DNA of 64,000 nucleotides from Companilactobacillus metriopterae (GTDB lineage Bacteria; Bacillota; Bacilli; Lactobacillales; Lactobacillaceae). The notes below the pieces were generated by a model that searched no databases, was not told the DNA's origin, and was given only the letters and a program-made list of their open reading frames with translations. Of the stretch, positions 7,675 to 15,136 are shown one piece after another. Both the position numbers and the translations under genes were made by a program. The stretch spans positions 248,001 through 312,000 of the forward strand of contig NZ_RSTD01000001.1 in the NCBI RefSeq assembly GCF_004117915.1. Reading direction: 5' to 3'. The number at the start of each line of letters is the position of its first letter. Within the stretch, counting starts at the first letter, position 1.

Positions 7675-8058
7675 ATGGTTCAATCAATCAATACAAAATC
7701 AGATTTAGTTATAAACGGAACTTCACATTTAGGATTATCAGACTATGGGAAAATCATGGTCGGTGATAAGGGTTTTGAATTTTATAGCGATAGAAATATA
7801 AATAATTATATTCAATTACCATGGGACGAAGTTGAGATAGTAATTGTATCTGTTCTCTTTGGAGGCAAATGGATACCTAGATTTGCTTTGAAGACAAAGA
7901 CAAACGGAACATATACATTTTCTGCTAAAGATCCTAAAAAAGTTTTACGTGCAATAAGAGTTTATATCGATCCAGATAAGATTGTTAAATCACTAGGATT
8001 CTTCAAAGTATTATCTAATGGTTTGAAAAATCTATTTAGTAGAAAAAAGAACAAGTAA
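7675..8058 (+). CDS. manO: DUF956 family protein, man-operon regulator ManO
   Basis: This 127-residue soluble protein has the DUF956 pattern: an N-terminal SDLVINGTSHLGLSDYGKIM strand, a central QLPWDEVEIVIVSVLFGGKWIPRF block and a basic C-terminus ending in several lysines. In lactic acid bacteria this family is almost always the last gene of the mannose PTS locus and is called ManO, a putative repressor or modulator; its molecular action is poorly established. Here it has its own extended -10 promoter and terminator, so it can be expressed apart from manLMN. AATGGAGC precedes the ATG. Confidence 0.85.
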   Translation: MVQSINTKSDLVINGTSHLGLSDYGKIMVGDKGFEFYSDRNINNYIQLPWDEVEIVIVSVLFGGKWIPRFALKTKTNGTYTFSAKDPKKVLRAIRVYIDPDKIVKSLGFFKVLSNGLKNLFSRKKNK

Positions 8059-8087
8059 AAGAACATAATATTTATGCTCTTTTTTTT
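8057..8087 (+). terminator. Terminator after manO
   Basis: AAAAGAACATAA (8057-8068) pairs with TTATGCTCTTTT (8072-8083) with one mismatch and is followed by a T run. Confidence 0.7.
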
Positions 8088-8165
8088 ATTATTTTTATCA
8101 TAAGATTTTGTTGCATAATTTTGTAATATAGTTGAAAATGGTAACTATATGTGAGGATGTTATTA

Positions 8166-10298
8166 ATGAAAAAGCAAAAGTTAATTAAATCAGTATTTCT
8201 ATTTTCAGCAGTGCTTCTGGGAACTGTTGTTTCACAAGACGTAGTAAAGGCTGACACGGTCAGTCCGGCAGAAACAACAAGTGTGTCTAGCTCTGATGCC
8301 AGTTCAAGCGCTACAACAAAATCATCTACTACAGATAGTTCGACAACAATTACCAGCACTGATGATTCTTCAGATGTTAAGGGTACAGTGGGTGGTTCAC
8401 AGGTAAACAACGTTTCCAATGTATCTCCAGAGGACAATTACTATTATGGGGAAAATGGTAGCTGGATTTCATCTACTAATGTTGACCCTGACAGTTTTGC
8501 TGGAACTATAGCAGATGCAAATAAAAATATTGATGATAAAACATATAATGCATTCATGGATTATGTTAATGGTAATGAAAAAACATCTGATGCAAATATA
8601 AATAAGGCAATTGAATATTACAACTATCTAGTAAATACACCTATTAATAATGATACAGCTTCTAACGGATTAGCAGCTGAAGTAAAAGCTATTTCTAATT
8701 TGCAAAATATTGGTGAACTAAGCAATATGCTTTACGCTTATTATAAAGAGGGATATGTCTTACCATTTGATGTTGATATTGCAAGAGATCAAAATGACTA
8801 TACACGATATGCTCTGTATATGAAAGGTATAGGTCCTTTATTGACTAGTGCAGATGGTTCTGATGATGAAACATTGCAACAATATCAAAATAATATCGGT
8901 CAAATTCTGACAAGTTTAGGTTATTCATTTTCTGATATAGAAGATATTATTACAAACACTAAAAAGTTTGATGAATTACTTATTAAAATTCAAAATCCTT
9001 CTGATTTAAATGAATATGAAGACCAAGATTCTGAAGGTGATACATATTCTGGATACACACAGTATAGTGGAGAAGATTTCAGTAAACTAAGTACATATCT
9101 TGATTTTGATAGTTTCTTTAATGAATTGATTGGTGGCGTTCCAGACCATTTATATATTGAAAATCCATCTTATTTCTATAGTTTAAACCAGATTTTAACA
9201 CCAGATAATTTTTCATACTTGAGAGATTGGATGTTAACAGCACAAATTATTCAAAGAGCATTTTATCTAAATAGTTTTGCTAATGAATATGCATCTGATA
9301 AATCAACTGAAACTGATCATTCTAAGTTTGCATATTTCTTAACTAGTTATGCTTTCAATGATGCATTTAGCCAACATTTTGGTAGTAAATTTACAACTAA
9401 TGCTCAGATAAATGCTGTAACTGACATGACTCAAAATATCATGGACTCTTATTCTGATGCTATCTCAAATAGTAGCTGGATGAGTGATGAAACTAAATCA
9501 GCTGCACTTGATAAATTAAATAGTATTTCTGTTAACGTAGGTTATCCAAAACAGGATTTTTCATACTTCAGTAAATATAATATTGATTCTGCGAAGAGTG
9601 TATATGAAAATACAGTCGATTTAACTACTTTATCTAGAATGAATAAGTTTAATAATTATTATTCACCAGTTGATCGTTCCGATTGGGGTGGAAATAGTTC
9701 ACTTTCAGCTAACGCAATGTACAGCCGTCAATCCAATTCAATCTTCATATTCGCTGGAATTATGAATTCTCCATTTTTTGATGTTAATCAAGATGCATCT
9801 AAGAATTATGGTGGGTTAGGTACAGTTATCGGACACGAGTTATCACATGCTTTTGATAGCAAGGGTTCAATGTACGATGAAAATGGTATTGAGAATAACT
9901 GGTGGACTGCAAGTGATAAAACAGCTTATAACAAAATCGTCCAGGCTATGGAAAATGAATTTGAAGGATTACAATATCAAGGATTAACTGTCAGTGGAGT
10001 CAATACTGTTGATGAAAACTTAGCAGATAACGGTGGTCTATCAGTAGCTTATGAAGCTGCATCTAAAGTTGATGGTTTTGATGCTAAGGAATTCTTTGAA
10101 AACTATGCTTCTGTTAATAAATCAAAAGAAGGATCAAATTACGTCCTTGCTACAATAAATGATGTTCATGCACCAAGTGTATATCGTGTAAATGTTAATT
10201 TACAAAACTTAGATGCATTCTATGATACTTATGGAATTACACCTAAAGATGGTATGTGGTTGAACAACGATCAAAGAGTTAAATTGTGGGAAGTTTAA
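8166..10298 (+). CDS. Secreted M13-family (neprilysin/PepO-like) zinc metallopeptidase
   Basis: The protein has 710 residues. Residues 1-29 form a Sec signal peptide: KKQK, a hydrophobic core, then VVKA before Asp30. Residues about 30-85 are a Ser/Thr/Asp-rich spacer. The rest is an M13 peptidase with the zinc motif HELSH (557-561), the second zinc ligand motif ENLAD (617-621) and a late HAPSVYRVNVNLQNL block like the neprilysin substrate/C-terminal region. M13 enzymes cut short peptides. Lactobacillus PepO is normally cytosolic, so an exported version is notable. There is no LPxTG anchor or membrane helix, so it is probably released. The ATG at 8166 is chosen from GAGG nine bases upstream; an ATG 15 bases earlier overlaps that site. 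Confidence 0.88.
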   Translation: MKKQKLIKSVFLFSAVLLGTVVSQDVVKADTVSPAETTSVSSSDASSSATTKSSTTDSSTTITSTDDSSDVKGTVGGSQVNNVSNVSPEDNYYYGENGSWISSTNVDPDSFAGTIADANKNIDDKTYNAFMDYVNGNEKTSDANINKAIEYYNYLVNTPINNDTASNGLAAEVKAISNLQNIGELSNMLYAYYKEGYVLPFDVDIARDQNDYTRYALYMKGIGPLLTSADGSDDETLQQYQNNIGQILTSLGYSFSDIEDIITNTKKFDELLIKIQNPSDLNEYEDQDSEGDTYSGYTQYSGEDFSKLSTYLDFDSFFNELIGGVPDHLYIENPSYFYSLNQILTPDNFSYLRDWMLTAQIIQRAFYLNSFANEYASDKSTETDHSKFAYFLTSYAFNDAFSQHFGSKFTTNAQINAVTDMTQNIMDSYSDAISNSSWMSDETKSAALDKLNSISVNVGYPKQDFSYFSKYNIDSAKSVYENTVDLTTLSRMNKFNNYYSPVDRSDWGGNSSLSANAMYSRQSNSIFIFAGIMNSPFFDVNQDASKNYGGLGTVIGHELSHAFDSKGSMYDENGIENNWWTASDKTAYNKIVQAMENEFEGLQYQGLTVSGVNTVDENLADNGGLSVAYEAASKVDGFDAKEFFENYASVNKSKEGSNYVLATINDVHAPSVYRVNVNLQNLDAFYDTYGITPKDGMWLNNDQRVKLWEV

Positions 10299-10344
10299 AA
10301 TTAATAAATAAATTTACTGAATTTGATTTTTTTTATAATAGAAT

Positions 10345-10367
10345 TGTAGTAGTATAGTGATGTAGTA
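10345..10367 (+). promoter_or_regulatory. Direct repeat around a -10 element ahead of the peptide gene
   Basis: TGTAGTA occurs at 10345-10351 and 10361-10367 (16-base period) and brackets a TATAGT -10 (10353-10358). No -35 is recognisable at the right spacing, which would fit an activator-dependent promoter. The spacing differs from the 21-22 base period usual for LytTR repeats, so the regulator is uncertain. Confidence 0.3.
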
Positions 10368-10389
10368 TATATAAATTGGAGGTATTCAC

Positions 10390-10494
10390 ATGTCAAACAT
10401 CGCAAGTTTATTAGGTACATCAGCTACATCATCATATATGTATGGTGCAACAACAAAAGACCCATGGGGTCAAATCATGGCAATCTTTAAATAA
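10390..10494 (+). CDS. Short peptide, candidate pheromone precursor of the adjacent two-component system
   Basis: This 34-codon reading frame has a textbook ribosome-binding site (TTGGAGG, seven bases before ATG). It lies 18 bases ahead of a GHKL histidine kinase gene, the normal position of an autoinducer gene. The product starts MSNIASLLGTSATSS and ends YGATTKDPWGQIMAIFK. It has no cysteine, no Gly-Gly leader and no basic signal peptide. The segment TKDPWGQIM is nine residues long and starts with a hydroxyl residue. This recalls the nine-residue lactone ring of the Fsr pheromone GBAP (Ser to Met, containing FGQWM). A linear pheromone or a translated leader are alternatives. Processing and export genes are not visible nearby. 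Existence of the gene is fairly secure; function is inference. Confidence 0.65.
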   Translation: MSNIASLLGTSATSSYMYGATTKDPWGQIMAIFK

Positions 10495-10512
10495 TAATTG
10501 AGGTGATTTTTT

Positions 10513-11847
10513 GTGATTAATGTCAACGTATGGTTGTTATTAGTCCAGAATTTCTCAAACTATTTCATTATTAGTTTGCTAACATATTTTGTTACAAGAA
10601 AATTAAGCTGGAGAACAATAGGTATATCCGTTGTTACTTCGGCTTTCTTTGGTTTTATAACAATTTTCGTTGGGAATGCCGGTATAATAGTATTCGTGAT
10701 TTTTAATATAATATTGGCAATGCTTCTTCAAAGGAAAATCTGGATTAATATACAAGATACTAATGTTCTAATTTTAATAACTATTCTACAGATGATTTCA
10801 AATATCATTTCAGTTTTTATATTTAGAGTGATTTTTGCTCTGATTAATAATGATTGGAATTTGAATTCTAATAATATCAAATATGGTGGAATAATTGTTT
10901 TAGCAATAGTTCTAAATTATATTCTGTCCATTATTTTTGCTATTATTATAAAAAAAGACAAATCCTACTTTGAAAATTGGAACTTACAACTTTCACAGTA
11001 TAATATGCACAATCAGATTTTTTGGCTAGTATCAGGATTATTTATTTCTCTGGAAATTTTGTTAATAGTGTGTGATATAGAACAAGTTACTGCTGTATTT
11101 TTATTTGCTCTGGTTGTCATCTTCACAATTTTTATCATCTTAATGGGCGTTATAATTAGCCAATTTACCAGTGCTTACGTTCTTAAGCAGGAAACGGCCA
11201 ATGAAATAAAACAAAATCAACAACTTGAAATATATTTAAAAAGTATTGAAAAACAATATACAGATATAAGAAGATTCAGACATGATTTTAAAAATATAGT
11301 TCTTTCAATGAGCGAAATGGATTCCGACAAAAATGATTTTAAAGAATACTATGATCAATTAGTTGAAAATAATTCGATTATGGATGTTCAAGATAGCTCG
11401 ATTGTTGAGGCTAAGAGAATACTTAATGCACCACTAAAAGGAATAATTGTACAAAAATATTTTGAAGCTAACTCAAAAGATATAAGTCTGAAACTAGAAT
11501 TAGATTCTGATATTCAAATTAAACATAACTCGCTATCTATCGTTAGAATTGTGGGTATATTTATCGATAATGCCTTAGAATATGCTGAAAAGCATGATCT
11601 AAATAGCATTACTTGTGCTATTGTCGACTATGGCGATAATCTAGAAATATCAGTTGCAAATGAACTGGTTGAGGATGTCAATGTTAGTAGATTATTTAAA
11701 ATGGGATATTCGACAAAGGGTGAAGACCGCGGAGTTGGATTGTCTAATGTAGAAAGAATTGTCGATGAAGATGACAATTTGTATTTAGATGCGGAAGTAA
11801 AAAATGATCAATTGATTATGACATTGGGGATTTTGGAGGATAATTAG
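10513..11847 (+). CDS. GHKL sensor histidine kinase (AgrC/HPK10-like quorum-sensing type)
   Basis: This 444-residue protein has six or seven hydrophobic helices in residues 1-225, the sensor design of peptide-pheromone receptors. A coiled linker leads to the dimerisation box RRFRHDFKN with phospho-acceptor His257. The ATP-binding domain has the N-box IFIDNALEYAE (Asn353) and the G-box GVGLSNVERIV. This is the HPK10 class, typified by AgrC, FsrC and PlnB. The GTG start at 10513 follows GAGGTGA. The response-regulator gene follows the stop codon directly and the peptide gene lies just upstream, so all three form one operon. It would autophosphorylate on ligand binding and pass phosphate to Asp59 of the regulator. 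Confidence 0.88.
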   Translation: MINVNVWLLLVQNFSNYFIISLLTYFVTRKLSWRTIGISVVTSAFFGFITIFVGNAGIIVFVIFNIILAMLLQRKIWINIQDTNVLILITILQMISNIISVFIFRVIFALINNDWNLNSNNIKYGGIIVLAIVLNYILSIIFAIIIKKDKSYFENWNLQLSQYNMHNQIFWLVSGLFISLEILLIVCDIEQVTAVFLFALVVIFTIFIILMGVIISQFTSAYVLKQETANEIKQNQQLEIYLKSIEKQYTDIRRFRHDFKNIVLSMSEMDSDKNDFKEYYDQLVENNSIMDVQDSSIVEAKRILNAPLKGIIVQKYFEANSKDISLKLELDSDIQIKHNSLSIVRIVGIFIDNALEYAEKHDLNSITCAIVDYGDNLEISVANELVEDVNVSRLFKMGYSTKGEDRGVGLSNVERIVDEDDNLYLDAEVKNDQLIMTLGILEDN

Positions 11848-12594
11848 TTGTTTCCAATTTATGTAATGGAAGATAATCCAAAGCAAATAGAATTTTATCG
11901 TGATTTTATTTCAAATTATATAATGATTAACGATTTGTCAGCTAATCTAGTTTATGCAGCTCAGAGTGTCGATAGTTTCAAAGAAAATTTTGAACCTAGC
12001 GAGAATGGACTGTTCTTTTTGGACATGGAAATTGGTGAAAATAGCAAGGCCGGTCTTGAAACAGCTGAGTATATTAGATCTGAAATGCCATTCGCTGATA
12101 TAGTTTTTATAACTACTCATTCAGAAATGACGCTCTTAACCTTAGATAGAAGAATTGGTCCTCTAGACTATGTAATCAAAGATGAGGGATATGAGAATAT
12201 TAGAAAGCATATTGCTGATGATATTGAGTTATCAATGAAAAAGTTTGAGCAATCTTCACTTGTGCAAAAGAATATTTTTAGTTACAAGATAGGTTCTAGA
12301 GTATTCTCTATGCCAATGGATGATGTTTTGATGTTGTATACTACAAAAGAGAATCCGGGAAAGGTAATCTTGGTATCTAAAACAAAAGAGACCATTTTTA
12401 AATCTAACTTGAATACAATTGAAGAACAGTTTGATCATTTATTTAGAACAGATCGCAGTTACTTGGTTAATCTAGATAATATTGAATCATTCGATATAGA
12501 TGAGAAAAAATTATTTTTCGATAACGGAATGGAAGCTAATGTTTCGGTAAGAAAAGCCAAAGAATTATCGAAAATTCTTAATAAAATTAACTAA
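11848..12594 (+). CDS. LytTR-family response regulator (AgrA/PlnC-like)
   Basis: This 248-residue DNA-binding regulator has a receiver domain (about 1-125) with acidic residues EDN near the start, phospho-acceptor Asp59 in LFFLDMEIG and the ITTHSEM and YVIKD switch regions. The LytTR domain (about 145-245) contains FRTDRSYLVNLDNIESF and the late VSVRKAKEL. LytTR regulators of this kind activate their own pheromone operon and often bacteriocin genes. The start is a TTG at 11848 with GGAGG upstream inside the kinase gene; no base separates the two genes. A very strong terminator follows. No bacteriocin-like gene was found next to it, so its regulon lies elsewhere or is only autoregulatory. Confidence 0.88.
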   Translation: MFPIYVMEDNPKQIEFYRDFISNYIMINDLSANLVYAAQSVDSFKENFEPSENGLFFLDMEIGENSKAGLETAEYIRSEMPFADIVFITTHSEMTLLTLDRRIGPLDYVIKDEGYENIRKHIADDIELSMKKFEQSSLVQKNIFSYKIGSRVFSMPMDDVLMLYTTKENPGKVILVSKTKETIFKSNLNTIEEQFDHLFRTDRSYLVNLDNIESFDIDEKKLFFDNGMEANVSVRKAKELSKILNKIN

Positions 12595-12608
12595 TAAATG
12601 ATCAAAAG

Positions 12609-12657
12609 AAAAAATATAAACGTTTATATCGGAAATCGATACGTTTATATTTTTTTT
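12609..12657 (+). terminator. Strong terminator of the peptide-kinase-regulator operon
   Basis: AAAAAATATAAACG (12609-12622) pairs with CGTTTATATTTTTT (12642-12655), with a second inner stem TATCG/CGATA, then a T run. The A-rich left arm makes it usable on the other strand too. Confidence 0.85.
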
Positions 12658-13000
12658 GGTCACAGGTAATATATAGGCTATATAATATTACTTGTAAGTT
12701 AGTTATGCGAAACTTACATCCTTGATGTAATTCATTTGTTACACTCATACCTAATTTTTCAGATAACTTTGCGGGGGCATTCAATTCTGATTTTGTTAGC
12801 ACAAGATTAAGGTATGAATAAGAAACAGATGCTGGTGTTACATTTTCATGTGAATATAGTATTTCTCTTATTAGACAAATAAAACTTCTCAAACGATTTT
12901 CCCTAAAAATCAATTATATAAAATAAGAGAATTAAGTTAATTATCAAGAAATCGAATAGTTCATTTCTTGTTCTGGTAATGATTAACTTTTATATATATA
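12658..13000. other. Gene-poor stretch with a long imperfect inverted repeat
   Basis: There is no convincing gene in about 340 bases. A minus-strand open frame (TTG start at 12913, reading to 12602, 103 codons) contains a helical stretch such as LTKSELNAPAKLSEKLG. It begins at a poor site and ends by reading through the terminator hairpin, so it may be a decayed gene. At 12934-12989 the arms AAGTTAATTATCAAGAAAT and, in two pieces, ATTTCTTG and ATGATTAACTT form a long imperfect hairpin. Confidence 0.4.
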
Positions 13001-13031
13001 AAATCCTAGCTTGCGAGGCTAGGATTTTTTT
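12934..13031 (+). ncRNA. Candidate small structured RNA ending in an orphan terminator
   Basis: A long imperfect hairpin (12934-12989) is followed 11 bases later by a perfect intrinsic terminator (13001-13031). No plus-strand gene lies upstream to need that terminator, because the regulator gene already has its own at 12609. Together they look like a short transcript of about 100 bases. No promoter was confidently identified, so this is a low-confidence call. Confidence 0.25.
13001..13031 (+). terminator. Orphan intrinsic terminator
   Basis: AAATCCTAGC (13001-13010) pairs perfectly with GCTAGGATTT (13018-13027) around a seven-base loop, then a T run. It is well formed on the plus strand and weaker on the minus strand. 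Confidence 0.75.
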
Positions 13032-13043
13032 GTTCCAGAAATA

Positions 13044-13077
13044 AAAAATACCCAATCCTTATGGATTGGGTATTTTT
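13044..13077 (-). terminator. Terminator of the DUF5067 gene
   Basis: AAAAATACCCAATCC (13044-13058) pairs perfectly with GGATTGGGTATTTTT (13063-13077) around TTAT. It overlaps the stop codon of the minus-strand gene and has a T run in that direction. Confidence 0.85.
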
Positions 13078-13762
13078 ACTTAAGATTAAATGGTTGATTT
13101 GTATCCAGTAGCTCATTTGTTTTAATGTTCTTGAAGTACATATTAACTTGTGTTTCAGTGTCATTAACTTTTACCAATAGAGCACCATCAAATGACTGGT
13201 TAGGAAGAACAAGTCCGTTATTTGATCCATTTACTATATCTGCGTAATCACTAGCAGCTGTAGTAGGTTGTAATTCAACACCGTCCTGTTTGATTACCAT
13301 ATAGTTGGCTTGAACGACTTGCGGTGTTTGTTTTGAATTTGTTTTATTTGTGTAATTATATTTGATAAGTAGTGCAGGAGAACCACTAGCATCTTTTACT
13401 AACTTCACATCATTTGAGATTTTGAATGTAAACCAATCTGACTTATAAGTTAAAGCATTATAAGAACCTGCGTTTTTAATTTCACTAGAAGTGGAGTTAT
13501 CAGGTTGAGTGTCATCAGTGACATTAGCATCTGCTTGCTTTGCAGTTTTTTTGGTATTTTTTTTAGGCTTACTCTTATTTTTTTGAACATTTTCAACTTG
13601 AGCATCATTTGTCTTGTTGTCATGATTCAAGTAATAAGTTAAACCTCCAACTACTATTATAAAAATAACAACTATTAAGCTAATCAAAAAGCTACGTTTT
13701 TTATAAAAAGGTTGCTTTCTTTTTCGCATGGAACGTCTAGATGGTAATTTGCTATTATCCAT
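13076..13762 (-). CDS. Membrane-anchored DUF5067 domain protein
   Basis: This 228-residue protein has a basic N-terminus (SRRSMRKRKQPFYKKR) and one membrane helix (about 25-45) as an uncleaved anchor. A Lys/Asn/Thr-rich extracellular linker (about 46-95) leads to an Ig-like DUF5067 domain (about 98-228) recognised by FTFKISNDVKLVKD, then LLIKYNYTNKT and a late GALLVKVNDTE. The domain is exposed outside the cytoplasmic membrane. Its function is unknown, although related domains occur in surface lipoproteins of lactobacilli. The ATG at 13762 follows GGAGAC on the minus strand. It is monocistronic with its own terminator. Confidence 0.75.
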   Translation of the reverse strand: MDNSKLPSRRSMRKRKQPFYKKRSFLISLIVVIFIIVVGGLTYYLNHDNKTNDAQVENVQKNKSKPKKNTKKTAKQADANVTDDTQPDNSTSSEIKNAGSYNALTYKSDWFTFKISNDVKLVKDASGSPALLIKYNYTNKTNSKQTPQVVQANYMVIKQDGVELQPTTAASDYADIVNGSNNGLVLPNQSFDGALLVKVNDTETQVNMYFKNIKTNELLDTNQPFNLK

Positions 13763-13950
13763 GATGTCTCCTCTGAAATTAATCTATTTTCATTATACTA
13801 TTTGTGAACAAGATCTTCTGTTCTAAATTTAATAATTTTTTTTAAAAATATACGGCTGAAAATATTGAATACATTTTTAAAAAGTGGTATAACTATCTAG
13901 TCGAAAAAAACATATATATTAAAATAAATATTAACTAGGGGGATAGGCTG

Positions 13951-14163
13951 ATGTTGTTTTTTGGTAATGATAATGGTGATTATGAAGTAACATGTCAATT
14001 TCATAGTAAATCTGGCCAATCAATTGCTAAGAAGCGCGTTTGTCATAACGTTTCTAAGAAAGAAGCCCGTGAAGGTATGATGAGTTATATTACTCGTACA
14101 TTTTCTGAAACAATAGACTGTACAGCGCCAATTAAAATTATTGCAAGTAAGACTTCTAAATAA
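13951..14163 (+). CDS. Small cytosolic protein of unknown function
   Basis: This is a 70-residue product, not recognised. It has no signal peptide or membrane helix, is basic overall, and carries three cysteines (15, 31, 57) in the contexts VTCQF, RVCHN and IDCTA. The middle KKEAREGMMSYITRTF looks helical and the flanks look like beta strands, giving a possible small alpha/beta fold. The coding call rests on a full ribosome-binding site (AGGGGG, eight bases before ATG) and a clean terminator 11 bases after the stop. It is a single-gene transcription unit between a minus-strand membrane protein gene and a cation exporter gene. Confidence 0.6.
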   Translation: MLFFGNDNGDYEVTCQFHSKSGQSIAKKRVCHNVSKKEAREGMMSYITRTFSETIDCTAPIKIIASKTSK

Positions 14164-14173
14164 TTTTTATTTT

Positions 14174-14207
14174 AAAGAACCTTCTACATGTAGGAGGTTC
14201 TTTTTTT
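14174..14207 (+). terminator. Terminator after the 70-residue protein gene
   Basis: AAAGAACCTTCTACA (14174-14188) pairs with TGTAGGAGGTTCTTT (14189-14203), with one G-T wobble, then a T run. Confidence 0.8.
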
Positions 14208-14245
14208 GTGCGTTTTTGCTATCATATGACTTAGAGGTGACAATC

Positions 14246-15127
14246 ATGGATGAAACACATAAAACGTCAGGAAGTAAGTTTTTGGTAGTTACATTATTAA
14301 ATGTTGTAATTACCATTGCTGAATTTATAGGTGGTCTTGTGTCAGGTAGTCTGGGGTTATTATCTGATGCATTACACAATTTACAAGATACTGTATCGAT
14401 AATAATTGCATACATAGCTGATCTCATTAGTGGAAAGAAAAATGATGCCGCTAAGACTTTTGGTTACAAGAGAGCAGAAATTATAGCTGCCTTTGTAAAT
14501 GCTAGTGTTCTGATAGTTATAACTGTTTTCATGGTTGTAGAGTCAATAAATCGTTTAGGTTCGCCACAAAAAATTGATGGAAAATTGATGATGATTGTAG
14601 CTATTGTCGGTTTAGTTGCTAACTTTATCTCAATGCTTATTCTATTTTCAGGCACAAAGAATAATTTGAATATTAGAGCAACTTTCTTACATATGTTATC
14701 TGATACTTTGTCATCTGTAGGAGTTGTTATTGCTTCAGTATTTGTGACATTGTTCAATTGGACTTGGGTTGATCCTGTTATCACTATTGTTATAGCTATA
14801 TGGCTTTTAAAAGAAGCATTTGACGTAATAAAAGAATCCACAAATATTTTGATGGAATCTAGTCCAGAAATAGATTTGGAAGAAGTTCAGTCAGCTCTTC
14901 TTGAAATACCTGAAATTGTTGGAATACATCATGTTCATATTTGGATGATTGATGAGAACTACTGTATTCTTGATGCTCATATAAATGTACAAAAGAATTT
15001 AAATTTATCAGAACTAGATGAGATTTATTCTAGAGTAGGTGATTTGTTGAAAGAGAAGTTTAATATTTCGCATGTTACGCTACAGGCTGAATGTGACAGA
15101 GGTCTGGATAAACCTCTAATTGAATAG
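14246..15127 (+). CDS. Cation diffusion facilitator, zinc/cation exporter (CzcD-type)
   Basis: This 293-residue membrane protein has six helices (about 15-205) and a cytosolic ferredoxin-like domain (about 210-290). The metal site is visible as SDALHNLQD in helix 2 and HMLSDTLSS in helix 5, the paired H-x-x-x-D motifs of zinc-transporting CDF proteins. GIHHVHIWMID in the C-terminal domain supplies further metal ligands. It would swap protons for cytosolic Zn2+ (or Co/Cd) at the plasma membrane. The ATG at 14246 is preceded by GAGGTGA; a reading extended upstream would cross the terminator at 14174 and is rejected. gpmA follows nine bases later, so they are probably cotranscribed. Confidence 0.9.
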   Translation: MDETHKTSGSKFLVVTLLNVVITIAEFIGGLVSGSLGLLSDALHNLQDTVSIIIAYIADLISGKKNDAAKTFGYKRAEIIAAFVNASVLIVITVFMVVESINRLGSPQKIDGKLMMIVAIVGLVANFISMLILFSGTKNNLNIRATFLHMLSDTLSSVGVVIASVFVTLFNWTWVDPVITIVIAIWLLKEAFDVIKESTNILMESSPEIDLEEVQSALLEIPEIVGIHHVHIWMIDENYCILDAHINVQKNLNLSELDEIYSRVGDLLKEKFNISHVTLQAECDRGLDKPLIE

Positions 15128-15136
15128 GAATAATAC

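Noticed and set aside
8072-8437. Minus-strand 121-codon frame opposite the M13 signal peptide region
   Set aside because: It is the antisense of the low-complexity Ser/Thr-rich segment, which yields long open frames by codon bias; no ribosome-binding site or homology.
10513-12594. Standard agr-type system with thiolactone peptide
   Set aside because: The upstream peptide has no cysteine and there is no agrB-like protease gene in the neighbourhood.
14464-14841. Minus-strand 125-codon frame inside the cation exporter gene
   Set aside because: Antisense shadow of a well-supported membrane protein; composition is what a membrane gene gives on its other strand.
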